Part shown: positions 55,736 through 64,000 of the stretch, piece after piece
Numbering within the stretch: the first letter of the stretch is position 1
Layout of the letters: each line of letters begins with the position of its first letter
Origin: Actinomadura oligospora ATCC 43269
Lineage (GTDB): Bacteria > Actinomycetota > Actinomycetes > Streptosporangiales > Streptosporangiaceae
Length of the DNA: 64,000 bases
Assembly: GCF_000518265.1 (NCBI RefSeq)
Contig: NZ_JADG01000004.1
Span: forward strand, 744,001 to 808,000
Reading direction: 5' to 3'
Made by a program: the position numbers and the translations under genes
The notes under the pieces: model-generated
What the model saw: the letters and a program-made list of their open reading frames with translations, nothing else
What the model was told of the DNA's origin: nothing
Databases searched by the model: none

Positions 55736-57307
55736 TTAGTCGAGGTCCCAGTGGTCGGGGAGGTCTTCGGTGTTGTCGCCTTCGGTGTCGAGGGCTTCCT
55801 TCACCACGCGGTAGGCCATGCCGGGCGGGTAGCCCTTGCGGGCGAGCATCCCTACGAGGCGGCGGACGCGCTTGGTGCGCTCGACGCCGCGTGTCGCGGA
55901 GAGTTTGCGCATGACGAGCTCGTAGGCGCGGCGTTCCTCCTGCTCGGAGTCCAGCGCCTCCACGGCCTCGCTGACGATCTCGTTGTCGACGCCGCGCCGC
56001 CGTAGCTCGGCCGCCAGCGCCCGCCGCCCCAGGCCCCGTCCGGCATGCCGCGACTGGACCCACATCTGCGCGAACGCCTCGTCATCGATCAGGCCCACGT
56101 CGGTGAACCGCCCGAGCACCTGCTCCGCGACCTCGTCAGGAATGTCCTTGCGCCGCAACGCGTCCGCCAGCTGGGCGCGGGTGCGCGGCGACCCCGTCAG
56201 CAGCCTCAGGCAGATCTCGCGGGCCTTCGCCTCCGGATCTCCGGCGCTCTGCTCTCGGGTGCCGCCGTCGTCATCTCGCGGCCTCGCTTCGGATTCCCCG
56301 CTCCAGCCTTCGGAGCTTTCGCCACCTGGCTCTTGACCTGGCCCATCATCGCCCCGGGATCGCCGCCGTGACGCCTTACCGCCCCGACGACGCCCCTCCG
56401 ACACGTCCTTTTCACCCCAGGACGTCCCGGAGCCGCCGAACGGCTTCTCAACTCTCCGCTTTCCCGAGTCGCGCCGACCTCGACCGCGCCGTCCGCTCGG
56501 CGATGCCCCCGTGTCGGCGGAACTCCCCGTTTCGGACGTGCCGTCCGTGGAACCGTCTCGGCCCCGTGTGATCTGTGGCGCGGCCTTCTTCTCCTGCGCG
56601 GACGTGCTCCTTGAGGAGATGTCCCGCGCGAGCGCGTCCCGAGCGGCGTCCTGCGTGAGGGGACGATGGACAGAGCCGTCCTCGACGGGCGCATCCGTGG
56701 TGGGGGTGCTCTCCGCTGGAGTGTTCTGGCCGGGCGGGTCATCTAGAGAGGCGCTTGGCGTATTGGACGACGGGGGGCGGCCCTTGGGGGATGAACCGTC
56801 CGGCTCGTTCTCGGTCGCCGAGGCCTTCGGGTCGGGATCGGTGGGCGAGCTGGATTCTGGCTGGTCTGGGCCTTCCGATTCCGTCGTCTGGGATGCCTCG
56901 GCCCTCGCGGTAGGGGAGGTGTCCGACCAGGACGGGGCTCTGGTCGGAGCCTTCGGAACGGGCTCGTCCCAGCTGCGGGTCTGGTGCGATGCGGCAGATG
57001 GCGTGGAGGGCTTGGCCGGGGACGTGGAGTCGGCGGTCTCACTCCATGGGTTGGTGGACGAGCCCGCCCACGGGGGCTTCGCCGGTGCGCTCGGCTGATT
57101 CCAGGGCAGCGTGCTGGGGTCCACCTGGGGTGTGGGGACGTTCCACGGGAGGGGGGCCGCTCCCCCGGTTTCCGGTTCTGGGTCGTCGGCCGCCGTGTTC
57201 GGCTCGTCGGCGGCGTCGGCGTCCGTGCCGGTGGGGTCGGTAACCGTCCAGGGGGTGGCCGACGACGTGGGCCAGGGCGGGGTGCCGTCCGAGGGTGGGG
57301 TGGTCAT
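55736..57307 (-). CDS. recX: RecX regulator of RecA with very long disordered N-terminus
   Basis: RecX binds and inhibits RecA filaments. The genuine RecX domain is only the last ~165 residues: AREICLRLLTGSPRTRAQLADALRRKDIP, FTDVGLIDDEAFAQMWVQSR, LGRRALAAELRRRGVDNEIV and RRLVGMLARKGYPPGMAYRVVKEAL. Before it lie ~355 residues of Pro/Ser/Thr/Glu/Arg-rich, low-complexity sequence. Most RecX proteins are 150-280 residues; this one is 523. ATG at 57307 or GTG at 57316. It follows recA by 140 bp on the same strand. Confidence 0.9.
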   Translation of the reverse strand: MTTPPSDGTPPWPTSSATPWTVTDPTGTDADAADEPNTAADDPEPETGGAAPLPWNVPTPQVDPSTLPWNQPSAPAKPPWAGSSTNPWSETADSTSPAKPSTPSAASHQTRSWDEPVPKAPTRAPSWSDTSPTARAEASQTTESEGPDQPESSSPTDPDPKASATENEPDGSSPKGRPPSSNTPSASLDDPPGQNTPAESTPTTDAPVEDGSVHRPLTQDAARDALARDISSRSTSAQEKKAAPQITRGRDGSTDGTSETGSSADTGASPSGRRGRGRRDSGKRRVEKPFGGSGTSWGEKDVSEGRRRGGKASRRRSRGDDGPGQEPGGESSEGWSGESEARPRDDDGGTREQSAGDPEAKAREICLRLLTGSPRTRAQLADALRRKDIPDEVAEQVLGRFTDVGLIDDEAFAQMWVQSRHAGRGLGRRALAAELRRRGVDNEIVSEAVEALDSEQEERRAYELVMRKLSATRGVERTKRVRRLVGMLARKGYPPGMAYRVVKEALDTEGDNTEDLPDHWDLD

Positions 57308-57446
57308 GCGAGGCACCCGGGGACGGCGGCGCCGATGGGGAAGGACCGCGCACCGGTGAGCCGGTGACGGTGGAGGCGCCGCCGCCCTGCATACGAGATC
57401 ATCGCTCAGTCTTCGTCAGGAGTCACCCGATTCGACGGATTCGCCG

Positions 57447-58583
57447 TCAGGAATCTCCGGCCTTGGCCTTGGCCGACTTGCGCGCGGCCGGGGCGGCGGC
57501 CGCCGCGGTCGCGGGCTTGGCCGACGCGGCGGCCTTGGCCGGGGCCTCGGCGGACTTGGCCGTGGTCTCGGCGGCCTCCTTGTCGACGCGCGGGCCGACG
57601 CCGAGCTTCTCCTTGATCTTCTTCTCGATCTCGTTGGCCGTGTCGGGGTTGTTCTTGAGGTAGTTGCGGGCGTTCTCCTTGCCCTGCCCGAGCTGGTCGC
57701 CCTCGTAGGTGTACCAGGCGCCGGACTTGCGGACGAAGCCGTGCTCGACGCCGAGGTCGATCAGGCCGCCCTCGCGGGAGATGCCCTGGCCGAAGAGCAG
57801 GTCGAAGTCGGCGACCCGGAAGGGCGGGGCCATCTTGTTCTTGACGACCTTGACCCGGACGCGGCTGCCGACGGCCTCGGTGCCGTCCTTCAGGGTCTCG
57901 ATGCGGCGCACGTCGAGCCGGACCGAGGAGTAGAACTTCAGCGCGCGGCCACCGGTGGTGGTCTCCGGCGAGCCGAACATGACGCCGATCTTCTCGCGCA
58001 GCTGGTTGATGAAGATCGCGGTGGTGCGGGTCTGGTTCAGCGCACCGGTGATCTTGCGGAGCGCCTGCGACATCAGCCGGGCCTGGAGGCCCACGTGGCT
58101 GTCGCCCATCTCACCCTCGATCTCGGCGCGCGGGACGAGCGCGGCGACCGAGTCGACGACCACGATGTCGACCGCGCCGGAGCGGACCAGCATGTCGGTG
58201 ATCTCGAGCGCCTGCTCGCCCGTGTCGGGCTGGGACACCAGCAGGGCGTCGATGTCGACGCCGAGCTTGGCCGCGTACTCGGGGTCGAGCGCGTGCTCGG
58301 CGTCCACGAACGCGGCGATGCCGCCGTTCCTCTGGACGCTGGCCACCGCGTGCAGCGCGACGGTCGTCTTGCCCGAGCCCTCGGGGCCGTAGACCTCGAC
58401 GACGCGGCCGCGCGGCAGGCCGCCGATGCCGAGCGCGATGTCGAGCGAGATCGCCCCGGTCGGGATGACCTCGACGGGCGCGCGCGCCTCGTCGCCCATC
58501 CGCATGATCGAGCCCTTGCCGAACTGTCGCTCGATCTGGGCGAGCGCGGTCTCGAGAGCCTTCTCCCGGTCGTTCGCTGCCAT
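57447..58583 (-). CDS. recA: Recombinase A
   Basis: The strand-exchange protein that also triggers LexA cleavage. The 378-residue protein has Walker [10 protein letters not shown] (residues 66-74), Walker [13 protein letters not shown], the L1/L2 DNA-binding regions and a C-terminal Ala/Lys-rich tail common in actinobacteria. No intein is present. ATG at 58583. Two damage-responsive elements lie upstream: a PafBC-type promoter and a LexA box. Confidence 0.98.
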   Translation of the reverse strand: MAANDREKALETALAQIERQFGKGSIMRMGDEARAPVEVIPTGAISLDIALGIGGLPRGRVVEVYGPEGSGKTTVALHAVASVQRNGGIAAFVDAEHALDPEYAAKLGVDIDALLVSQPDTGEQALEITDMLVRSGAVDIVVVDSVAALVPRAEIEGEMGDSHVGLQARLMSQALRKITGALNQTRTTAIFINQLREKIGVMFGSPETTTGGRALKFYSSVRLDVRRIETLKDGTEAVGSRVRVKVVKNKMAPPFRVADFDLLFGQGISREGGLIDLGVEHGFVRKSGAWYTYEGDQLGQGKENARNYLKNNPDTANEIEKKIKEKLGVGPRVDKEAAETTAKSAEAPAKAAASAKPATAAAAAPAARKSAKAKAGDS

Positions 58584-58648
58584 GTCTGCCCCTTGTCTGG
58601 TTTCGGTCGCCGGGTCTGCCGGCTCTCGGCTTCTCGATGTCGAGGGCG

Positions 58649-58671
58649 ACGTTACGAGGTGCCTCCGACAG
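58649..58671 (-). promoter_or_regulatory. recA PafBC (RecA-NDp) promoter
   Basis: On the minus strand CTGTCGGAG, 8 nt, TAACGT matches TTGTCRGTG-N8-TANNNT at 7 of 9 upstream bases and all -10 constraints. The expected start lies about 58 nt before the recA ATG. Confidence 0.75.
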
Positions 58672-58724
58672 TTTTCGAGCCCTCACCGGAACTGTGGATA
58701 ACGTCGCTCGCCGGGCACAGCCTA

Positions 58725-58740
58725 CCGAACATCCGTTCGA
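58725..58740. promoter_or_regulatory. LexA (SOS) box
   Basis: CCGAACATCCGTTCGA matches the actinobacterial SOS box TCGAAC-N4-GTTCGA at all but one fixed position. On the recA strand TAGGCT (58719-58724) follows immediately and may be the -10 box of a LexA-controlled distal promoter. It is also 90 bp upstream of the divergent ATP-grasp gene. Confidence 0.8.
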
Positions 58741-58829
58741 TCATGGACGGGCGTCCCGATTCGCCCCGGATTATCCGTGCGCCGAACGCCCTCGACACCG
58801 TACGCTGGCGGCCTCGGAGGGTTCCCATC

Positions 58830-59690
58830 ATGACGCTGACCGTCCTCTTCTGCGTCGATCCGCTCCACCCCCGGCGCGTTGACCCCCACTTCACCCGCGA
58901 GGCCGCGGCCGTGCGCGACCACTACGGCGAGATCGGCCTCATCGACCACGACGCACTGCGGCGCGGCGACGCCGACACGGCCGTCCGCGGCGTCCCACGC
59001 GATCTCGGGCCCACCTGGTACCGCGGCTGGATGCTCACCGGCGCCGAGTACACCACCCTGGCCGCCGCGCTGAAACAACGCGGCACGATCCTGCTCACCC
59101 ACCCGGACGACTACAGGCGCGCGCACGAGCTGCCGGGCTGGCACGACACGTTCGCGGGGCTGACCCCGAACAGCGTGTGGCAGGAACTCTCCCCAGGTGA
59201 CGACCCCGGCGATCTGGCCGAGTTGGTACGTCCCCTGCGTGGCGGGCCCGGCGTCGTGAAGGACTACGTCAAGTCCCGCAAGCACGAGTGGGACGAGGCG
59301 TGTTTCGTCCCCGACGTCCATGACCTCGCGCGCCTGCGCTCCGTCGCGGCCAAGATGATCGCCCTGCAGGAGGAGTACCTGGCAGGGGGCTTGGTCGTGC
59401 GCGAGTACGAGCAGCTCGACGGGGACGGCGAGGCGCGCGTGTGGTGGGTGGACGGGGAGCCGGCGCTCGTGGGCCCGCATCCCGACACCCCCGAAACCGA
59501 GCCCGAACCGGACCTTTCCGGAGTCGCCCCGGCCGTCCGGGCGCTGGGCTGCAGGTTCATCACCACCGACCTCGCGCGCCGCGCGGACGGCGCCTGGCGC
59601 GTGGTGGAGGTCGGCGACGGACAGGTGAGCGATCTTCCGGCGACGGTCGATCCGATGGATCTGTACGCTCACCTGCCGGTTCCTGATTGA
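58830..59690 (+). CDS. ATP-grasp domain protein, R2K/DUF4343-like
   Basis: A 286-residue ATP-grasp ligase-like enzyme. Signature segments are VVKDYVKSRKHEWDEA (142-157), VREYEQLDGDGEARVWWVDGEPAL (190-213) and VVEVGDGQVSDLP (258-270), the latter carrying metal and ATP ligands. This fits the R2K clade of ATP-grasps (DUF4343), thought to join amino or carboxyl groups but with no known substrate. ATG at 58830 is preceded by GGAGGG. It is divergent from recA and 66 bp before the lipoprotein gene; whether one transcript covers all four genes is inferred. Confidence 0.87.
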   Translation: MTLTVLFCVDPLHPRRVDPHFTREAAAVRDHYGEIGLIDHDALRRGDADTAVRGVPRDLGPTWYRGWMLTGAEYTTLAAALKQRGTILLTHPDDYRRAHELPGWHDTFAGLTPNSVWQELSPGDDPGDLAELVRPLRGGPGVVKDYVKSRKHEWDEACFVPDVHDLARLRSVAAKMIALQEEYLAGGLVVREYEQLDGDGEARVWWVDGEPALVGPHPDTPETEPEPDLSGVAPAVRALGCRFITTDLARRADGAWRVVEVGDGQVSDLPATVDPMDLYAHLPVPD

Positions 59691-59756
59691 CGGTGAGGAA
59701 ACCGTATTCGATACGGTTTCGTCTCAGATACGACCATAACGTCGCCCGGTAAGGAC

Positions 59757-60146
59757 GTGTCCCCGTTGCCCCCTCAGGAACCTGCACGCCGTCTCAGCTC
59801 GCGCGCCGTGAAGATCGGCATGGTGGGCGTGCTCTCCATCGCTGTCACCTCAGCCTGCGGCACCAAGTCCACGACGGCCTGGTGCGTCGACCGGATGGCC
59901 CCGCCCACGGGCAAGACCAAGGGCGGTTACAAGGTCGTCCCGGACGCCTACTGCGATACGCGCGAGATCGAGAACGGAACCGTCGGCTATGGCCGGTACT
60001 TCTGGTACTACGGCGGCAGGCGCGACGGTAGCGGGTACGTGCGAGGCGGCAGCTACTCCGCCCCGAACAGCCACAGGATCAAGTCCAACAGCGGCCATTC
60101 GCTGATCCGGGGCGGTTTCGGTGGCCACGGCCGGAGCGGCGGCTGA
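59757..60146 (+). CDS. YgiB-like small lipoprotein
   Basis: A 129-residue protein with a basic start and a lipobox ending VTSAC (Cys 34). The mature part has Cys 43 and Cys 66, many Tyr and Gly residues, and ends RGGFGGHGRSGG. E. coli YgiB, encoded next to the YgiC ATP-grasp, also is a small lipoprotein ending in a Gly-rich GGFG region, so I infer an analogous role; the similarity is by eye. GTG at 59757 has AAGGA only one base away; TTG at 59766 would have better spacing. Stop and next ATG are 1 nt apart. Confidence 0.78.
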   Translation: MSPLPPQEPARRLSSRAVKIGMVGVLSIAVTSACGTKSTTAWCVDRMAPPTGKTKGGYKVVPDAYCDTREIENGTVGYGRYFWYYGGRRDGSGYVRGGSYSAPNSHRIKSNSGHSLIRGGFGGHGRSGG

Positions 60147-60147
60147 C

Positions 60148-61305
60148 ATGCGGCGCGAGTACAGCGACCCGCGGCCGGACTGGGCCGCGCGCGTCGAGGC
60201 GCAGGGTCTGGCGTACCACCGGACGGCGCATCCCGAATACCTGAAGCGGCCCTACTGGGACGAGTCCGTGCACTACGTCTTCGAGATGGACGAGGTGCTG
60301 GCCCTGGAGGAGACCGTCGAGGAGCTGCACCGCATGTGCCTCCAGGCGGTGGAGCACGTGGTCACCACGGGCCGTTACAACGTGCTGGGCATCCCCGACT
60401 GGGTGGCGCCCCTCATCGAGGCGTCCTGGCGGCGCCGCGACCCGCACCTGTACGGGCGGTTCGACCTGAGCTACGACGGCAAGGGCCCGGCCAAGCTGCT
60501 GGAGTACAACGCCGACACCCCGACCTCCCTGGTGGAGAGCTCGATCGTCCAGTGGTACTGGCTGCGGGACGTCTACCCGGACGACGACCAGTGGAACTCG
60601 ATCCACGAGCGGCTGGTGGCGCGCTGGAAGGAGATCGCGGGGACCGTCCCGGGCGGGCGCGCGCACTTCGCGTGGACGAACGAGGACGAGACCGGTGAGG
60701 AGGTCATGACGATCGCCTACATGCAGGAGACCGCCGAGGAGGCGGGCCTGCCGGGCGAGGCGATCGCCATGGAGGACATCGGCTGGGACACCGTGCGCGC
60801 GCGGTTCGTGGACATGAGCGAACGCGAGATCACCACGGCCTGCAAGCTCTACCCCTGGGAGTGGATCGTCGCCGAGCCGTTCGGCCGGAACCTCGCTCAC
60901 GCGCCCACGCGGTGGATCGAGCCGATCTGGAAGATGATCCTCTCCAACAAGGCGCTCCTGGTGCTGCTCTGGGAACTGTTCCCCGGCCACCCGAACCTGC
61001 TGCCCACGTACCTGAACACCCCTGGAAACCTCACGTCCTACGTGCAGAAGCCATTGCTCGGACGCGAGGGCGCGAGCATGCGCATCGTCACCCCGGACGG
61101 CCCTGAGGTCAGCACCGAGGGCGAGTACGGGCGCGAGGGTTTCGTGTTCCAGGAGTTCTGCCCGCTGCCCGACTTCGACGGGGAGCACCCCGTCCTCGGC
61201 GCGTGGGTCGTGGAGGACGAGTCCGCCGGGCTCGGCATCCGCGAGACCTCGGGTCTCATCACCGACGACACGTCTTCGTTCGTCCCGCACCGCATCCAGC
61301 TGTAA
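60148..61305 (+). CDS. Glutathionylspermidine synthase family ATP-grasp (YgiC/YjfC-like)
   Basis: A 385-residue stand-alone synthetase domain, same length as E. coli YgiC and YjfC, without the amidase domain of true Gsp. Diagnostic segments: GRFDLSYDG (103-111), LLEYNADTPTSLVES (117-131), KLYPWEWIVAEPFG, SNKALLVLLWELFPGHPNLL, QKPLLGREGASMRI and the closing GLGIRETSGLITDD. The chemistry is amide ligation of a carboxyl, probably peptide-like, to an amine; the substrate is unknown, and actinomycetes make no glutathione. Translationally coupled to the lipoprotein. Confidence 0.92.
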   Translation: MRREYSDPRPDWAARVEAQGLAYHRTAHPEYLKRPYWDESVHYVFEMDEVLALEETVEELHRMCLQAVEHVVTTGRYNVLGIPDWVAPLIEASWRRRDPHLYGRFDLSYDGKGPAKLLEYNADTPTSLVESSIVQWYWLRDVYPDDDQWNSIHERLVARWKEIAGTVPGGRAHFAWTNEDETGEEVMTIAYMQETAEEAGLPGEAIAMEDIGWDTVRARFVDMSEREITTACKLYPWEWIVAEPFGRNLAHAPTRWIEPIWKMILSNKALLVLLWELFPGHPNLLPTYLNTPGNLTSYVQKPLLGREGASMRIVTPDGPEVSTEGEYGREGFVFQEFCPLPDFDGEHPVLGAWVVEDESAGLGIRETSGLITDDTSSFVPHRIQL

Positions 61306-61320
61306 CCCCCAAGGAGAACC

Positions 61321-61788
61321 ATGACCCCGCTCGCCGCCGCCTCCGGCGACGACAGCCTCGGCCATGTCCTGCTGCACGGCTCCGGAGCCCTGCTCGCGTA
61401 CGCGGCCGTGGGCCTCGTGCTGTTCGTCGCCGGCTTCTACATGACCGACCTGGCGACGCCCGGACGCCTGATCCACGTGATCCGCCGGGACCGCAACCCC
61501 AACGCCACGCTGCTGGCCTGCGCCTCCACGGTCGGCGTCGGCCTGATCGTGGCCGTGTCGATCTTCGCGGCGGGCGGCGACCTGCTCGAGGGCCTGACCC
61601 GGACGCTGGTGTTCGGCCTGGTCGGGATCATCGCGCAGACCGCCGCGACGATGGCCTTCAACCGGCTCGTCGGGATCAACGTCCGGGAGCTCGCGGACGG
61701 CCCGGAGGACAAGCTCGAGCCCGCCGCGATCCTGCTGGCCGTGGCGAACCTGATGATCGGGTTCGTGACCGCCGTCGCCGTGTACTGA
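61321..61788 (+). CDS. DUF350 (YjfL-like) membrane protein
   Basis: A 155-residue protein with four helices in two similar pairs (ALLAYAAVGLVLFVAGFYMTDL, LLACASTVGVGLIVAVSIFAA, TLVFGLVGIIAQTAATMAF, AAILLAVANLMIGFVTAVAV), the DUF350 duplication. DUF350 genes are found beside GspS-like genes also in E. coli (yjfL next to yjfM and yjfC). ATG at 61321 follows AAGGAG by 6 nt. Closes the cluster before a strong terminator. Confidence 0.9.
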   Translation: MTPLAAASGDDSLGHVLLHGSGALLAYAAVGLVLFVAGFYMTDLATPGRLIHVIRRDRNPNATLLACASTVGVGLIVAVSIFAAGGDLLEGLTRTLVFGLVGIIAQTAATMAFNRLVGINVRELADGPEDKLEPAAILLAVANLMIGFVTAVAVY

Positions 61789-61808
61789 CCGCGTGCTGAT
61801 CATCCCGA

Positions 61809-61836
61809 CGGGAGTGCCTCCTTGGAGGCACTCCCG
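61809..61836 (+). terminator. Terminator of the ATP-grasp cluster
   Basis: Perfect 13-bp stem (61809-61821 with 61824-61836) and a 2-nt loop, so the inner pair must open, 20 nt after DUF350, with TTGTCG downstream. Confidence 0.8.
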
Positions 61837-61883
61837 TTGTCGTGGGCGCACGAGGGGCGCCTGACGGGAGGCGCGAGAAGCTT

Positions 61884-62078
61884 CTAGCGGAGGGTCGAGG
61901 GGACGTCGAAGGTGGCGACGACCGCCTGCCAGACCCTTTTGACCGGTTCGCCGTCAGCCAGAGCCTGGTCGATCGTGCGCCCGCCGAGCTCGGCCAGGAC
62001 GTAGTCCTTGGCGACGCTCTCGGCGTAGCCCTCCCCGAACTGCTCGGTCATCCGCTGCCAGAACACTGTGAGACGCAC
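61884..62078 (-). CDS. DUF3046 protein
   Basis: A 64-residue actinobacterial protein: MRLTVFWQRMTEQFGEGYAESVAKDYVLAELGGRTIDQALADGEPVKRVWQAV, clearly DUF3046. It lies next to recA in mycobacteria (Rv2738c) but has no known function. The start is GTG at 62078. Here the ATP-grasp cluster has separated it from recA by about 3.3 kb. Confidence 0.9.
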   Translation of the reverse strand: MRLTVFWQRMTEQFGEGYAESVAKDYVLAELGGRTIDQALADGEPVKRVWQAVVATFDVPSTLR

Positions 62079-62088
62079 GCCGACACGC

Positions 62089-62855
62089 TATCCGACGGAC
62101 TCGTCCGCCTCGTCCGGGACGTCCGGGGGCCTTTCCTGGACGTGTTGCCTGTGCAGGCTGGTCAGGAACCGTTCGACGCCTTCGACCACACGGGCCGTCC
62201 TGTAGGACGGAACACGTCGAAGGCATGTTGCCCGCCTTGCATCTCGGCGTACAGGACGGGCGCGTCCGAAGCGTCCCGCAGCCTGTCCACGAAGCGGCGG
62301 GCCTCCAGGACGGGGATCAGCGAGTCGTGGCTGCCGTGAATGACCAGGAGCGGGGGCGCGTCCGCGCGGAGGTAGGTCACCGGGGACGCCTTGGCGAAAG
62401 CCTCACGGTCCTTGGCGAACGGCCGTTTCAGCACCCGTTCCTGTAGCAGGGCGGTCTTCCCGAAGGGAACCGGCCAGGGCCCGGGTTCCACGAAGTCGTA
62501 TACGCCGTTGAAGGGCACGGCCGCCTGGACGGCGGTGTCAACGCTCTCGAAGCCCGGCTGGAATTCGGGGACGTTCGCCGTGAGCGCGACCATCGCCGCC
62601 AGGTGTCCGCCTGCCGAACCTCCCGTCACGCACAGGAAGTCCGGATCGGCCCCGTACTCCTCGGCGCGCGCCGCGGGTCCAGTTCCACGGGAAGTCCGCT
62701 GTCGCGCAACGTGACAATCGTCCTGCGCGACGCCGCGATGGTGGCGGCCGTGCCGACGATCCCGGCCAGGCCCTGCGCCGCCCCGAACCAGCCCGGCAGG
62801 CCGCCGAGGCCACCGGCGGCGGCCGTCCAGCCACCGCGAGCAGGACGTACGGCAT
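62089..62855 (-). pseudogene. Decayed alpha/beta hydrolase (esterase-like)
   Basis: Three segments of one gene remain in different frames. (1) From ATG at 62855 a membrane-helix start PYVLLAVAG; the next frame continues TAAAGGLGGLPGWFGAAQG..TLRDSG. (2) From about 62690 the C-terminal catalytic part EEYGADPDFLCVTGGSAGGHLAAM with VIHGSHDSLIP and GQHAFDVF. (3) Near 62205 a lost base (likely in a CCC run) shifts it, and the true end continues as RTARVVEGVERFLTSLHRQ to a TAG at 62089. The ~150 residues that normally hold HGGG are missing. Two frameshifts plus a deletion make it nonfunctional. Confidence 0.75.
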
Positions 62856-62893
62856 CGGGGCTCCCGGGGTCGCGCCTGCCCTCCAGGGTCCCC

Positions 62894-62909
62894 GAGCAAT
62901 CGATTGCTC
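62894..62909. promoter_or_regulatory. Perfect 16-bp palindrome
   Basis: GAGCAATCGATTGCTC lies between the hydrolase pseudogene and lhr. It has the form of a TetR-type operator. Confidence 0.6.
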
Positions 62910-62940
62910 ACAACGTGACGCGGACCACCCTCGCACGGTT

Positions 62941-62963
62941 TTGTCGGACCCGCGAGGCAGGAT
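62941..62963 (+). promoter_or_regulatory. PafBC-like promoter of lhr
   Basis: TTGTCGGAC, 8 nt, CAGGAT. The upstream half matches TTGTCRG exactly; the -10 has one change (C for T). It lies 7 nt before ATG 62971, the same spacing as at 16535-16543, again predicting a leaderless mRNA. Confidence 0.55.
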
Positions 62964-62970
62964 GGGACGC

Positions 62971-64000
<1,030 letters not shown>

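Noticed and set aside
55220..56005. Open frames made of Ala-Arg-His-Gly-Thr repeats
   Set aside because: They are the pentanucleotide array read in frames without stops; no start signal or homology.
62065..62087. PafBC promoter before DUF3046
   Set aside because: GTGTCGG occurs here, but the -10 position reads ACAGTG and would start transcription inside the gene.

Overview
The window is high-GC (about 70%) DNA from a filamentous or related actinomycete. GC-rich third codon positions, many GTG starts, PafBC-type DNA-damage promoters, an actinobacterial LexA box, and the genes DUF3046, gluABCD and MT0933-type antitoxin all say so. The gene content, with ribonuclease Y next to the recA neighbourhood, would fit a Thermomonosporaceae-like genus such as Actinomadura, but that is a guess from gene content alone.

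Layout. 1-4.3 kb: unknown and secreted proteins, a DUF4870 membrane protein and a Uma2 nuclease-like protein. 4.5-17 kb: translation and competence genes (lepA, rpsT, kptA, a HAD/LysR pair, holA, comEC, comEA) interrupted by several GC-rich tandem arrays. 16.5-21.5 kb: a small secreted protein with a PafBC-like promoter, degV, hutI and hflX. 21.8-27.4 kb: aceB-glcDEF, which turns glycolate into glyoxylate and then malate. 28-36 kb: a peptide/nickel-type ABC importer operon, then a TetR-controlled membrane protein. 36-46 kb: an orphan histidine kinase, dapF, miaA, miaB and the glutamate importer gluABCD. 46-55 kb: a flavin oxidoreductase, an S9 peptidase, a secreted trypsin-like protease, rny, and a MarR/LLM oxidoreductase pair. 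55-64 kb: recX, recA, a divergent two-ATP-grasp cluster with a lipoprotein and DUF350 protein, DUF3046, a decayed esterase gene, and the start of lhr.

The minus-strand genes DUF3046, recA, recX, miaB, miaA, dapF and hflX keep an order widely conserved in actinobacteria. Here it is opened in two places. About 17 kb of metabolic and transport genes lies between dapF and hflX, and the ATP-grasp cluster lies between recA and DUF3046.

The most interesting signals are these. (1) PafBC-like promoters stand before recA, before lhr, and before a 119-residue secreted protein divergent from comEA. The last two have the same leaderless architecture, with 7 nt between the -10 box and the ATG. (2) Two different ATP-grasp enzymes are encoded with a YgiB-like lipoprotein and a DUF350 protein beside recA, sharing an intergenic region that holds a LexA box. 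(3) An in-frame minisatellite has expanded the loop between transmembrane helices of ComEC; it is one of several tandem arrays in this window. (4) Clear operator palindromes lie before aceB, between tetR and its target, and before lhr.
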